Source: Eretmocerus hayati (lineage: Eukaryota; Arthropoda; Insecta; Hymenoptera; Aphelinidae). Taken from it: a DNA stretch of 64,000 nucleotides. The DNA is taken from positions 78,944,186-79,008,185 of the forward strand of contig CM056743.1 of NCBI GenBank assembly GCA_029851415.1, read 5' to 3'. The position numbers and the translations under genes are program-made. Positions 1 to 11,607 of this stretch are shown here, in pieces. The notes below the pieces were generated by a model, which saw only the letters and a program-made list of their open reading frames with translations, was not told the DNA's origin and ran no database searches. The number at the start of each line of letters is the position of its first letter. The stretch's first letter is position 1.

Positions 1-475
1 ACGCCTGCTAATTTTCGTGAGATTGTTGGATCGCTATGAGACGAATGACATCCCCCATCACATGGAAAGATCTTCGAAATACGTCTTTGAACCTCTCTCA
101 AAGTGGTTCTGATTTTGAGATCCCACTGATTCAGTGAGGGTGTCTTTATCTCAAAAATCACACGATAATCCAAAAATGATGAGAAACAGTCCATTTTGAG
201 GCATCTGACGTTCATTACTGCGAGAGTTTGACTCAACATCGAGATAGCCATCGTAAATGAAGGCTACCAACCTTAAACTGGGCTGTTTCTCTTCATTTTT
301 GAATTATCAAGGGATTTTTCGAAAAAAAACACCCTCACTGAATCAGTTACTTCTCGAAACCAGAACCACTGTGAGAGACGTTCAAAAACGGATCTTGAAG
401 GTATTTTCATGAACTCGAAGATGTCATTGGTTTCATTGCGATCCAACAATCTCTCCAAAATTTGCTGACGTTCGT
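1..475. repeat. Foldback repeat, left end outside window
   Basis: Positions 1-205 and about 275-475 are imperfect inverted copies of each other around a ~70-bp spacer. The outer arm reads GAGATTGTTGGATCG on the left and CGATCCAACAATCTC on the right. The similarity still holds at base 1, so the element probably continues outside the window. Both arms carry a CACTGATTCAGTGAGGGT-like motif that also recurs in the foldback element at 3200-13930. No protein is supported. Bases 476-720 show nothing recognisable. Confidence 0.75.
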
Positions 476-1131
476 ACCTTGGCTAGAATATTGCGAAAAA
501 AGTAAATTTTCTGACTCGTGTGTCTCTGGTATGATACGCAGGACGGGGAATATAGAAAGAAGATTTGAAAGAACTCGATTCGAACTACAAAATGCGACCA
601 CACAGAGTTCTCAACGATCGATAGGTTCTGAGATAACCAGCTATGAAGATCATCAATTCGATTTCCAGGTGTATTGAGACTTTTGACCAGTCGTGTAGGC
701 CCATGTTAAAAAGTGACATAAGGTAAGTGTACCCAACTTGCCCCTAGGGCTGCCGTCGAGCGAGAAACCCGAGAAATTTGGTCATTCTCGTCTCGACGAG
801 AAAAAATTTACAACGTTCTCGTCCTCGTCTTTCAGGACTCGAGAACGAAAATTTTTGATCTCGTCTCGTCGAGAAATTTCTCGGCCTCCACCGAGAGTTC
901 TCGACAAAATTTTGGACTGAGCTATAGTGATCGGTTTCACCTATACTTATAGTCGATAAAAGCGATCACTGATTATCCTATCTCTGATGCAATCTTGTAG
1001 AAGAAATCGATTCTGCGGCAATATTCCGGGCTTTATTTACATTCGTCTTTGTACCGCGGGATTGATGTGTAGTGTTTGTGGACAACGTATAAAATTTGTG
1101 TTCCAAGTTGAAAATTCTTTGAATGTAAAAG

Positions 1132-3199
1132 ATGTCTGCGGCACAGAAGAGTGAATACTTGAAGCATTTCAGAACAGATACGAAAGGTGATGGGAAAGTA
1201 GGAGTATGTTTGCTCTGCGAAAAAAAGAGTGTGAAGAAGGAGTTGAAGATGACCGACTCGAACACGTCAGTTCTTAAAAGACACCTCGAAAAAATACACG
1301 CGAAAGAATACAAGGCAATTCACGGACAAAGAAAGTCTGTTCTAATCCTCAGAAATCATTGCAGACATGTATCCAAGTAAGTGGAATATCTCAGTAAAAA
1401 TGCTCACGTATAGCTGACCGATTATGTGTGATACATGTATATCTATATTCTATTGGACACATTGTTTACATTCGAATACTCAACTTGCCCGGCATATACA
1501 TAACAATCGCTCCCTCGATTATATGACTTTCGGTTACAGATACTATCCAAAGATGAATTTGAGAGGATGATTGCCGCATGGATCACTTACAAGAATCTAC
1601 CACGAAATTTTTTTGATGAAAATGTGACACAACGATATTTCAAGTATCTCAACTCTAGATCGTTTCCAAAACGTACAGCAATGCTTGCAATCGTCATCAG
1701 GCAATTTAAGGTGATGCGAGAGAATTGTAAGGCTGTTTTGGAGCAAAACAATTCAAAATTCTCATCTACTGTTGACTCCTGGACTGCTCTAAATGGTAAA
1801 TCTTATTATGCTGTCACGATTCACTTCATTAATGATGAATTGGAGATGATGAGCCTCACTTTAGATCTCATCGCTCCGCAAGGTAAACATACCAGCAAAG
1901 ATATTGCAGAGTTGTGCTATAATTTGCTCACTGATTTCGAGATTCAGAACGATTCTGAAGCCTTCACACTTAATAATGCAGCATCAAATACAACTTTCAT
2001 GACTGAGCTAGCGAAACGAATGAGAGATGACCAGCTAGATTTTGATCCGCAAGATCAACATTTTCGTTGCCTTGCGCATATTCTCAATTTGGGAGTACAG
2101 GATACAATGAAGTTGTTGGATGTTGAGGTTGACGAAAATTCTTTCCCAGCACCGTTTCGTGAAGGAGTCAATTCTGTGGAAGATAATTCTGAAAGTATCT
2201 CCGAGCCTGACACGTTTGATGAAAAGTCGTTGATTGGCTCAATAAAGATGGTGAGAAGCTTGGTCAAGAAGATTAGGAAATCTGAAACCCTAACTATCAA
2301 TTTTCAAAAATGCTGCGATGCTGCTGATGTTCGTTACTGCAAGCCTATCCTCGATGTGAGAACCAGGTGGAATAGCACCTTTGCCATGTTGGAGACAGCT
2401 TACAGATTGAAAACTCCTCTAAACATGCTCTGTGAGAATCGTGATTTGGAAAAGTTCAAAATGAATGACAGTCAATGGTCGATAATCAAACAAATTTTGG
2501 ACTACTTAAAATGGTTTGATCAGGTGACAGAGATAATTTCCAGCGAAAAAACCGTTGTTTTGCCCACAGCTGTAATCGCATTCAACATGCTTCTCGATAG
2601 AGTAGAGAATACAATCTCGAGATTTGACAGAAAAGTTGATAAGAATGAAGTTGAGATGCAGCTTCTCGCCTCTTTTCAAGTTGGGCGAGAAAAGTTATTG
2701 AAACATTACAGGAAATGCAACTGGGTTTATTGCGTTTCGCTCATTTTGGATCCAAGACACAAGGTGGAGTCATTTGATGCTAGCCATTGGGGTTATGAAT
2801 TTAAGGAAGAATCTATCAAGAAATTCAAAGAAATTCACAAAACCAAGTACGTCAATGGATACAATCAAGATGAAAGTCAGGAGCCCCAAGATGTTGATAT
2901 CGATTCCGAGGATCAACGTATAAATCTTCCACGGTTATGTTCCAGCAGAAAAAACATTCAACTTGGGACAGTGAAATAAATACTCATCTGAGCGCACGAA
3001 GAGCGCCCGCAGATATTGATGTGTTGGCTTGGTGGAGAATTAATGCGGCTATTTATCCAAATCCGTCACGAAAGGCTCGAGATATTCTATGCATCATGCC
3101 AACATCGGTACCATCGGAGAGAGTTTTTTCGGAAGGGTCTCTGATTGTAACTAAACAAAGATGTTCCTTGAGTGATATCACTCTAAGAGCTCTTCTATG
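1132..3199 (+). pseudogene. hAT transposase with BED zinc finger, broken
   Basis: Exon 1 (1132-1376) encodes a BED-type finger: C-L-L-C near residue 27, then H-x4-H around residues 50-55. A GTAAGT donor at 1377 and a TTACAG acceptor ending at 1539 bound an intron, but the reading phase does not join cleanly, suggesting an indel. Exon 2 carries the RNase H-like hAT core: VDSWTA with the first Asp (about 1775), NNAASN where the family has a catalytic Asp in DNAAS (about 1975; here Asn), CLAHILNL (about 2070), RTRWNST (about 2355). A frameshift lies between 2937 and 2979. The dimerisation region follows with SVPSERVFS, which contains the catalytic Glu (about 3110). The frame stops at 3199 where the foldback element enters. 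The family cuts and pastes hAT DNA in the nucleus; this copy is non-functional. Confidence 0.85.
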
Positions 3200-3224
3200 C
3201 TCTCTCCGTATCCATCAGTGAGAA

Positions 3225-3480
3225 TCCACTGAACTTCAGTGCATTACGGATCAACTTTGACTGATGACTTCAGTGCATATGCACTGAAGTCATCAGTGAC
3301 CCTCACTGAAATTTCAGTGACCTCGAGGGTCGGACGGGTCCTGATCACTGAAGTTTCAGTGAGGGTCACTGAAGAATCAGTGAGATAATTCACTGAAACT
3401 TCAGTGACGTCGGGCGTCGGACGGGTCCTGATCACTGAAGTTCCACCGAGTGTCACTGAAGCTTCAGCGAATATGATTTG
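3225..3480. repeat. Cluster of self-complementary 16-mers, left copy
   Basis: The 16-mer CACTGAARYTTCAGTG, or close variants with CACTGAAGAATCAGTG spacing, recurs many times. Two copies of GGTCGGACGGGTCCTGATCA lie between them. Each 16-mer is its own reverse complement, so the cluster could form hairpins on either strand. It lies just inside the end of the foldback element, where subterminal protein-binding repeats are often found; that role is inference. Confidence 0.85.
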
Positions 3481-3833
3481 CCGGGACCCTTAAAAAACTG
3501 AAAATCACCTTGAACTTGCTCGTCTGCTGCTTCGCTGTTGCTTTTTCTATTTGCATTGGCAATGATCAAACAGAGAAAAAGCATAATCCGAACCCCCAAC
3601 GTGCCCCAGAAATTGATGAAAGAACGAGAAAGCAAGAGTGATGGAAATTTCAGTTACTATCATGACTTCATGAGTTTTCCAAGCAATGGTTATCATTGCC
3701 AAAAGAATGAAGCTTCGCAACTATACATCCCTGAAAATTGCATCGAATCGGTGTCTTCAATCAGTTAGACACTTTACTAAATTGTACTTGCCGACATTGT
3801 CAGGAGTAGGATTCATTTTGATTATTTTGGAGG

Positions 3834-4226
3834 TGTTCGAGGCTCAATTGAAATAATGAGGCTCTGAGTAAAAGTTCAAATGTAAAATAGTTTATTCTGA
3901 ATCTGTATACAAAACTGTTACAAATTCTGGGCAGAGCCCATGTCAAAGACGTTACGTCATACTAGCTACTTGTCCAGAGGCAAACTCTCGCGAATAATCC
4001 TCGCGAATGCGAATTCGGCGCGCTTATATAGCCCACACATCATACTCACACATGCATCATTTCGCATACACTAGATCGACGATCGATCATCAGGACGGCC
4101 ACTCACACAATTCATTCCACACTACGCGACAAAGCTTTCAATAGCTTTACGTCCCAATCTCCTTGCAACAGAAAATACATCGCACAAGCAACACGCACAC
4201 CTTCGCACAGCACACTGGTTCGTACA
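3834..4226 (-). repeat. BEL/Pao 3' LTR
   Basis: On the plus strand it starts TGTTCGAGGCTCAAT and ends TGGTTCGTACA. It is 393 bp against 392 bp for its partner at 10350-10741, with only a handful of differences. It contains a TATATAG box-like string (about 4024) in the shared part of both LTRs. As the element runs on the minus strand, this is the downstream LTR. A purine-rich stretch next to it (minus strand AAGACGGGCAG, about 4230-4240) could be the polypurine tract. Confidence 0.93.
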
Positions 4227-4437
4227 TACTGCCCGTCTTGAAAGAATGTCTTTCAACCCATACATCATTTACTTACAAAATTTGACATATCAAAATCCAT
4301 CATCTTCATCATACACAACATATAATTTCGATCGTTATCAAAATAAATCTTCATCACTTTATTATACAATAATCGTGTCAATCAGATAATAAAATATTCA
4401 TCATCAGTCTCATATTTCAGCGAGCACCTAATGTCTT

Positions 4438-7400
4438 TTACTTGTTTTCATTCTCAGTTTCAATTGGCAAAATCCAAATTTTTGTTACACTTCTCTTGAT
4501 AACACCGTTTGCGACGCGAATGGACACCACTCTCACAACACTGTCTCGACCTGGATGGCACTCTACGATGCGGCCAAGTGGCCACTGCATCACTGGCACA
4601 TTATCTTCTTTGACAAGTACCATCAGACCGGGTTTGATGTGCGGACACTGAGCACGGCCCTCGGTTTTCTGGCGCCACTGGAGTTCTGGCAGGTACTCGC
4701 GATGCCAGCGCTTCCAAAACTGCTGTACAATTTGTTGGAGAAGTTGGTATCGGTTGAGACGATACGTATTGATGTCGGTGATATCTTCTTCTGCTAGCGC
4801 TGATAGTGAGTCTCCGATCAAGAAATGCCCAGGTGTAAGGGGAGTCAAGTCATTGGGGTCGTTGGAAATAGGAGATAAGGGACGGGAGCTTAGAATAGCC
4901 TCGATTTGCGTGAGCACCGTGTACAATTCTTCATAGGTCATACTTGCATCCCCAATCACTCTTTCCAGATGATACTTGATAGACTTGACTGCACTTTCCC
5001 ATAAACCACCGAAATTTAGTGCGCGTGGAGGTATGAAATGCCAGTTGATAGATTGAGCTGATAGAAATGCACTCACACCATCGGAAAATTCTCTACTCAA
5101 AAATAGATTGTGAAGCGCTACCAACTCATTTTTGGTTCCATTAAAATTTTTTGCATTATCACAGAAAATATTCTTACATTTGCCTCGACGGCTTATAAAA
5201 CGTTTAAGACAATTCAAAAATGCATTGGTTGATAGATCACGAGCCAATTCAATATGCGAAGCTCTGGTTACGAAACATACAAACACACAAATATATACTT
5301 TGATTAGTACACGAGATCTAACCTTTCCCTTGATGTAGTAAGGACCTGCATAATCAACGCCACAGTTATAAAATGCTCCCATAGGCATGACTCTTTTTTC
5401 GGGCAAATTGCCCATCGGATAAGAAGTTTCAGTTGGATTAGCCTTAAAACAAATCGCACACTCTCTCAAAACTTTCTTAATGATATTTTTGCCTGTTAAC
5501 AACCAGTAGTGTTGTCTCAAAGATGTTAAAACACACTGACAACCGGCATGAAGAAGTTTCAAATGTTCGTCTCTGATTAATGAATGAGTAAGAATGTGCT
5601 TCTGATCAAGAATGATTGGATGTTTCTGCGAGTACGCGATCGATGCATTTTCAAGTCGTCCACCTTCTCTCAACAACCCAGATTTGTCTAAAAAAAGATT
5701 CAGTTGTTTCAATCTGCTATTTCTATGCAAGTCTTTTCCGCTTTTGAGATCCATAATCTCTGATTGGAAAGCTTCGGCTTGAGCAACTTTGAAAAGACAG
5801 TGTTTGGAATTACGAAGTTCGATGGATTTCGAAAAGTCGGTTCTGATTTCGAGTATATCTCCTTTCGAGTTTGGACTCTTTTTCTGCTCAAGACGAGCCT
5901 TGCAATTGCCATAAAATCTCAAAATGTAAGCGACGGTTCGTACTAATTTCGTAAAAGATGAATACCTTCTCAAAAGTTCATTTCCATCACAGATTCCATC
6001 ACTTTCTAATTCGTTATCTACTTCTCGAGCAAAATAAGTTTGAAAATCTTTGCTTTGTTCCGGAATATTATCACACATTTCACGCGAAGGCCAAAACTCA
6101 TCACTTTGCTTCAACCAATCGGGGCCTTGCCCCCACAAATCGGAATTGATCGATTCGGTGGCACGAACGCCACGTGAGATAATATTGGCTGGATTCTCGT
6201 GAGACTCTACATGGTTCCAGTTTTTATTCGTCAACTCCTGAATTTCAGAAACTCGATTAGCTACAAATTTTTTCCATCTATAAGGAGGAGCTCTGATCCA
6301 AGCTAAAGCCACCGTGCTATCTGTCCAAAAAAACCATTTACTCATTTCTATTTTCATTGAGGTCGCAACAGTATCGGCTAATTGCGCGAGAAGAACGGCG
6401 CCTAGTAATTCTAAACGCGGCGTACCAAGTCCTTTCGTCGGGGCAACACGTGATTTTGCACACAACAGTTGTGAAGTACGGATACCAATTGAATTTATCG
6501 AGCACATATATATACACGCACCATACGCATCATCGGAAGCATCGCTAAATCCATGTAACTCTAAATTCACGTGATCGGAGGCACCGACGTGTCTAGGAAT
6601 GACAAGTTCATTTATTGACAGTAAGTCGTTATAAATTTGCAACCATGAAGTATGTACATCTTCCGGCAATGATTCGTCCCAGTTCGAGTTCAGCTTCCAC
6701 AATATTTGTAAAATTATTCTGGCTTGAATTATTGCCGGTCCAACTAACCCAAAAGGATCAAAGATTTGAGATACAACCGACAAAATGCTTCTTTTTGTGA
6801 ATTTAAAAATGTGCGATCGTTTGACCTTGTACTTAAGCGTGTCTGACTGTGAATTCCAATACAACCCTAAAGTTTTCGGATCAGTATCACCGTTCATATT
6901 GATTGCGATTTGAGACGAAATAGACTTCTCTTTAGCCACTATTCGCTCATCATTCGAAGCCCACTTATGTAATTGCATACCAGCTGATTCTAAGATTGTT
7001 TGTATGTTGTGTTTGAGTTCAATGGCCTCTTCAATAGTGTCTGCTCCCGTGAGCGAGTCGTCAACATGAGTATCGTTTTTGAGAGAGTCCGCGGCACTAG
7101 GAAACTCGGCTTCTGCCTTTGCTGCCAGTTCGTAAACACAACGTGTTGCAAGAAATGTACCCGACGCTGTACCTGGTGTCACCGTATTCAATTCGAAAAC
7201 TTTGATGGGCAAATGATTATTTTCGCGCCAGAAAATTCGTTGCATTGCTCTGTCTTGCTTCCGAACCAAAATTTGACGGAGCATTTTACTAATGTCTGCT
7301 GATATCACGTAACGATATTTACGAAATCTAATCAAGATACAAAAAAGTTTGTCATTGACCGGCGGTCCGACATGCTGAATATCGTTCAGTGATAGGCCAG

Positions 7401-9699
7401 TACTTGTCTTTGCTGAGCAATCAAAAACGACTCTCAATTTTGTAGTTAAACTATCCTCTTTCAGCACAGAATGGTGTGGTACATAGCAATGCAAAACACT
7501 ATCATCACAATCAGTGATCTCGCTCATGTGCGCGTGAGACAAATAATCATCCATGAATTTTACATACTCGACTTTAAGTGCGGGATCTTTATTCAACTTA
7601 CTCTCCATGGCCAAGAAACGTTTCAGAGCAATTTCTCTTGAATCACCGAGCAAAGGAAGTTGTTCTTCAATGAAAGGGATCGCGACTTCAAAACGACCGT
7701 CTGGTTTCCGAGTTATGATCGCGACAAAATGCTTCTCGGAAGAATCATCCTTAATTATTCGGTTCTTTGCATGTTCTGTGAAACAATTTTCGATGAGCCA
7801 TAACTTCTCAAGTTGCTTATTCAAGTTTGTGTCCTGAATGAGGTTACAAATAAATCCCGTATTTTGAGGTTTTGAGTTTATGCAAACTTTACCGGCTATC
7901 ACCCAACCGAGCAAAGTTTTCTTGAAGATAGGCTGATTTTCTGCAAGTTTGATTCTACCGGTACATTCCAACTCGTAAAAGAGTGACGCGCCGATTAACA
8001 AATCAATGGGTTTTGACTGATCAAACTCAGGATCAGCAAGTTCGATTCCTGCTGGAATCTCTATCATAGCATCATCGACACAAGAAGATGGAAAATTTTC
8101 ACTAATTTTTTCTAAAACTATACAAGTGATTATCTTTGAGTAATTTGTCGTACGTGATTTGAAACTGATGGTGATTTGAGAATCAGCATCTCGACCAGAG
8201 TGCTCAATTCCAGTTATATTTGAATGGCTTTTCGACTTCTTGAGACCGATTCTATCACAAAATTCTGAACTAATAATATGTGGTTGCGAACACGAATCGA
8301 GAAAAGCGCGGCATTTGTGCTTGTTGCCGTGCTGATCCAAAACATATACAGTAGCTGTTGGTAAAAGTACGTATGATGAATTGCTTCTATTTACCCGAGC
8401 GCACAGAGACGTTAGCTTGCTATTCGAAGCCGGAAGCTCTTTTTTCGGTTGCTCCGTTGGAGATTGCGGCTGGAATTTCGGAAACGTCTGCTCCGAATGC
8501 AGAAGAGAATTATGTTTCCGTCCACACTTAGGACAACCACCGAATTTACAATCCCGACCGTGGTGACCACCCGATAAACAATTGAAGCAAATTTTAAATC
8601 CTATGACCTTTTGAAACCGTTCCTCGACAGAGAGTTTTTTGAAATCCTCGCATGCATATAATGGGTGTGTATCGTTGCACATGTTACAAATTTTACTAGT
8701 GCCTGCAAAACTTTTCAAATTATTACTGAATCTCTTTGAAGATTTATCGTTGCTAGATTCATTTGAAGCTAGTTTGGTAGCAACCTTTTGCAAATATTCA
8801 CAATGATTATCAAGGAAATTTCTCATATCCTCCAAAGTTACCTTATCAGTTTGAAGAGACAGATGCTTTTCCCAATCATTCCTGACTGAAACATTCAACT
8901 TTGTTGTCAACAAATACATGATCAGAGTGTCCCAATGATCGGTAGGCTGTTTTAACGACTTGAGACATTGCATATGATTGTTAACAGTATCCAAAAGTAA
9001 TCGAAGTTCACTTGCGGGGTTGCGTGTAACCGCCGGTGCATTGAAAAGTCCACTTACATGATGGTGGATTAGCTCATGCGCATCGTCATACCGTTTCAAC
9101 AAGGCATCCCATGCAGATTCATAATTGTCTTCTGATAAACCGAGAGATTCTATACACTTTGCCGCTTCGCCAGTGACGGCATCATTCAAATAATGGAATT
9201 TATGAATCTTATAATCTTGTTCTTGCACCATAGAAATGAAGGTACCTCGGAATTTGACCCATGAACCGTAATCGCCACTAAATTTAGGGAGACTAATTTT
9301 GGGAAGATTCAAAACTGATCTGTTATTTAGTTCAACTGATGGATTCAAACTGATGCTACTGGGAGTTTGACCGCGCATTGTTTCAGCTGTTTCTCGTAGA
9401 TCAAATACTCGTATCATCTCTCTGGCTTTACCGATAGTTCTAAAGTACGAATTCTCAAATTCAATGCGGTACGTTTCATTCGACTCGACTTCGGCCGCTT
9501 CTGCTTTATCCATCATTGCATCGATTTGATCTTGAATAAGTTCAAAGTCATTCAACCATTTTTCTGAACTTTCTAATTTGACTCTCAAAGTTGATATATC
9601 ACTATCAAAATTACCGGCGCTCAATTCATTCGAGAATCTGGTCAATTTTGATTTTATGCGAGCGCGATTACCTTTTAGCACATCCATACTTGCACACAA
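4438..9699 (-). CDS. BEL/Pao Gag-Pol polyprotein, 1753 aa
   Basis: This single frame encodes all replication proteins. In order: a coiled N-terminus; a DUF1759-like Gag region (about 130-290, SLPKFSGDYGSWVKF); cysteine/histidine knuckles (about 335-405); an A17-type aspartic protease (about 466, LDSCSQ, with Cys where Gly is usual); reverse transcriptase with DISKMLRQI and HVDDSLTG around 880, catalytic Asp pair present; Pao RNase H (about 1056, GFSDASDDAYG); a zinc-binding integrase N-terminus; and an integrase core with VDYAGPY (about 1448), FCDNAKNF (1516) and GGLWESAV (1566), giving D, D and E. It ends with a DUF5641-like tail. ATG at 9699 is chosen because it opens the frame. No stop or frameshift is seen. 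The protease Gly-to-Cys change is the only oddity in a key motif. Confidence 0.95.
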   Translation of the reverse strand: MCASMDVLKGNRARIKSKLTRFSNELSAGNFDSDISTLRVKLESSEKWLNDFELIQDQIDAMMDKAEAAEVESNETYRIEFENSYFRTIGKAREMIRVFDLRETAETMRGQTPSSISLNPSVELNNRSVLNLPKISLPKFSGDYGSWVKFRGTFISMVQEQDYKIHKFHYLNDAVTGEAAKCIESLGLSEDNYESAWDALLKRYDDAHELIHHHVSGLFNAPAVTRNPASELRLLLDTVNNHMQCLKSLKQPTDHWDTLIMYLLTTKLNVSVRNDWEKHLSLQTDKVTLEDMRNFLDNHCEYLQKVATKLASNESSNDKSSKRFSNNLKSFAGTSKICNMCNDTHPLYACEDFKKLSVEERFQKVIGFKICFNCLSGGHHGRDCKFGGCPKCGRKHNSLLHSEQTFPKFQPQSPTEQPKKELPASNSKLTSLCARVNRSNSSYVLLPTATVYVLDQHGNKHKCRAFLDSCSQPHIISSEFCDRIGLKKSKSHSNITGIEHSGRDADSQITISFKSRTTNYSKIITCIVLEKISENFPSSCVDDAMIEIPAGIELADPEFDQSKPIDLLIGASLFYELECTGRIKLAENQPIFKKTLLGWVIAGKVCINSKPQNTGFICNLIQDTNLNKQLEKLWLIENCFTEHAKNRIIKDDSSEKHFVAIITRKPDGRFEVAIPFIEEQLPLLGDSREIALKRFLAMESKLNKDPALKVEYVKFMDDYLSHAHMSEITDCDDSVLHCYVPHHSVLKEDSLTTKLRVVFDCSAKTSTGLSLNDIQHVGPPVNDKLFCILIRFRKYRYVISADISKMLRQILVRKQDRAMQRIFWRENNHLPIKVFELNTVTPGTASGTFLATRCVYELAAKAEAEFPSAADSLKNDTHVDDSLTGADTIEEAIELKHNIQTILESAGMQLHKWASNDERIVAKEKSISSQIAINMNGDTDPKTLGLYWNSQSDTLKYKVKRSHIFKFTKRSILSVVSQIFDPFGLVGPAIIQARIILQILWKLNSNWDESLPEDVHTSWLQIYNDLLSINELVIPRHVGASDHVNLELHGFSDASDDAYGACIYMCSINSIGIRTSQLLCAKSRVAPTKGLGTPRLELLGAVLLAQLADTVATSMKIEMSKWFFWTDSTVALAWIRAPPYRWKKFVANRVSEIQELTNKNWNHVESHENPANIISRGVRATESINSDLWGQGPDWLKQSDEFWPSREMCDNIPEQSKDFQTYFAREVDNELESDGICDGNELLRRYSSFTKLVRTVAYILRFYGNCKARLEQKKSPNSKGDILEIRTDFSKSIELRNSKHCLFKVAQAEAFQSEIMDLKSGKDLHRNSRLKQLNLFLDKSGLLREGGRLENASIAYSQKHPIILDQKHILTHSLIRDEHLKLLHAGCQCVLTSLRQHYWLLTGKNIIKKVLRECAICFKANPTETSYPMGNLPEKRVMPMGAFYNCGVDYAGPYYIKGKVRSRVLIKVYICVFVCFVTRASHIELARDLSTNAFLNCLKRFISRRGKCKNIFCDNAKNFNGTKNELVALHNLFLSREFSDGVSAFLSAQSINWHFIPPRALNFGGLWESAVKSIKYHLERVIGDASMTYEELYTVLTQIEAILSSRPLSPISNDPNDLTPLTPGHFLIGDSLSALAEEDITDINTYRLNRYQLLQQIVQQFWKRWHREYLPELQWRQKTEGRAQCPHIKPGLMVLVKEDNVPVMQWPLGRIVECHPGRDSVVRVVSIRVANGVIKRSVTKIWILPIETENENK

Positions 9700-10330
9700 A
9701 AGGAATACGGAAGCTCACGAAATCAGAGGCTATAAGATGGGATAGGACAAAACTCGTGGAAACTCACTCGTCGCCGAGGTCGATGTCCGCTGATGTTGTT
9801 GCCCCAACAGCTCGTTGTACTTCAAACAGGTGACTCTCGAATGTACCGTGGTCGTTGAATGTGTGACCGTTGAATTTGAATTCTTCTTGACTTGGTGTCA
9901 GAAAATGCCTGCCATGCTTGACAGATGTGCAATCGTTGCAATTGATACTCGATTCCTTGAGAGCGAGAGCAAGTTCCGTTGATTACGTTGCGTTGGATTC
10001 GAATGCTCTGCCTAATGTGTGTGGAGACTGCCCGCCATGCAGCAACTTGGGCAGCTCGATATTTGAAATTCGTCCTTTGTACGTCGAGAAAGCAAGTTCC
10101 GTTGCACTTGACTTGTGCTCCAGATCCAATTGTTTATGTAATTCTCCTTGTTGAGATCATGCTGGTCTTTGTTCATATGATGCACTTTCTGAATACATCA
10201 CTCGTGGCTGCTCCAAATCCAAACTGTCGCTGAATGCAGGAGGCCAAATGCAATTGAGAGCAGATTTGATAGCTATCTGTCTCCTTGAAGTACGTTCAAA
10301 TTTGTTGAGTAGTGGATTTGCGGCTGCAAT

Positions 10331-10348
10331 ATCCGGCTCGAAGGACCA
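10331..10348 (-). promoter_or_regulatory. Primer-binding site, tRNA-Tyr
   Basis: The minus strand reads TGGTCCTTCGAGCCGGAT, one base inside the 5' LTR. Read on the plus strand this matches the 3' end of a tRNA-Tyr including CCA, whose acceptor 5' strand is CCTTCGA. Eighteen matching bases is the normal length for minus-strand DNA priming. The tRNA identity comes from remembered family features, not a search. Confidence 0.8.
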
Positions 10349-10349
10349 A

Positions 10350-10741
10350 TGTTCGAGGCTCAATCTAAATAATGAGGCTCTGAGTAAAAGTTCAAATGTA
10401 AAATAGTTTATTCTGAATCTGTATACAAAACTGTTACAAATTCTGGGCAGAGCCTATGTCAAAGACGTTACGTCATACTAGCTACTTGTCCAGAGGCAAA
10501 CTCTTGCGAATAATCCTCGCGAATGCGAATTCGGCGCGCTTATATAGCCCACACATCATACTCACACATGCATCATTTCGCATACACTAGATCGACGATC
10601 GATCATCAGGACGGCCACTCACACAATTCATTCCACACTACGCGACAAAGCTTCTATAGCTTTACGTCCCAATCTCCTTGCAACAGAAAATACATCGCAC
10701 AAGCAACACGCACACCTTCGCACAGCACACTGGTTCGTACA
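10350..10741 (-). repeat. BEL/Pao 5' LTR
   Basis: This is the direct copy of the LTR at 3834-4226 and, for the minus-strand element, the promoter-bearing one. TGTTCGAGG opens it on the plus strand and GGTTCGTACA closes it. The primer-binding site begins one base inside it. Confidence 0.93.
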
Positions 10742-11607
10742 GGAGGTATAGGATGAATTGAATGGGGAAAATTGAAGCAGGAGTTTGTCCTTTATAGCAA
10801 AATCATAACTCAAGCATCCAGAAGGCAATTCATGATGTCAATTTCAAGTTCTACATAATGAAACTCTCATAAGAAAAAAAAAGGTCTACATAATGAAATC
10901 GTAAGAAATTCAGAATTATATGGTTCTCAAGTCATGATTGTGCTATAGGTAAGAAACTCGCACTTATAGTAATAATGAAATACTCAGATTCAATAATGAA
11001 CTTTATTATCTTGATTAAATAAATGTTGACAAAAACAAAAAATCAGCGGTAGCAGAATTGCTCGATGTTACTGAAACATCTGAAGAAAAAACACCTTGTC
11101 AAATCAATCAAAATCTGCATATGCATCTGCGCCATCAGATGCATATGCAAGTTCTACTATAATGAATCCAATCAAACGCCTGCGAGAACACATTACATCA
11201 CTCATCTATGACAAGTCCCGGATTTTCTCATTATCACATCTTAAAACAATAAGATAGAAAATAAAGGAATCACGAATGCTTTCTGTGAACGCAACAAAGT
11301 TTCATACTGCTGATATCGACAGACAGTAAGCTTGATGAACTGAATGCATGCCCATCTGCCTGATACGCGCAGCAGGAGATGAACATGAGAAAATTGTACA
11401 ACTTTGGTGGGTCCACCGGATTTAGAACTTGATACAATTCAAAAAGCAATCAATTCCTCAATGAATCAATCATCAATTAATCAACTAAACATCTCGTTTG
11501 GGACTGTACCCATTGATGACAGGTATTTACAAACTGTTTACTTTATCCACTAGCTCTGAGTAAAGAAGAAAAAAATCTTATTGTATGATAATCTAGTAGA
11601 AAAATAG

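Larger units (their letters stand above)
3834..10741 (-). mobile_element. BEL/Pao LTR retrotransposon, apparently full length
   Basis: LTRs at 3834-4226 and 10350-10741 bracket one uninterrupted gag-pol reading frame on the minus strand. Both start TG and end CA. The host foldback arm gives the empty site, and a 5-bp duplication GGAGG flanks the element (3829-3833 and 10742-10746). I count about five differences between the two ~393-bp LTRs. With the intact frame this marks a recent insertion, possibly still mobile. It is the youngest layer of the nest. Confidence 0.95.
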
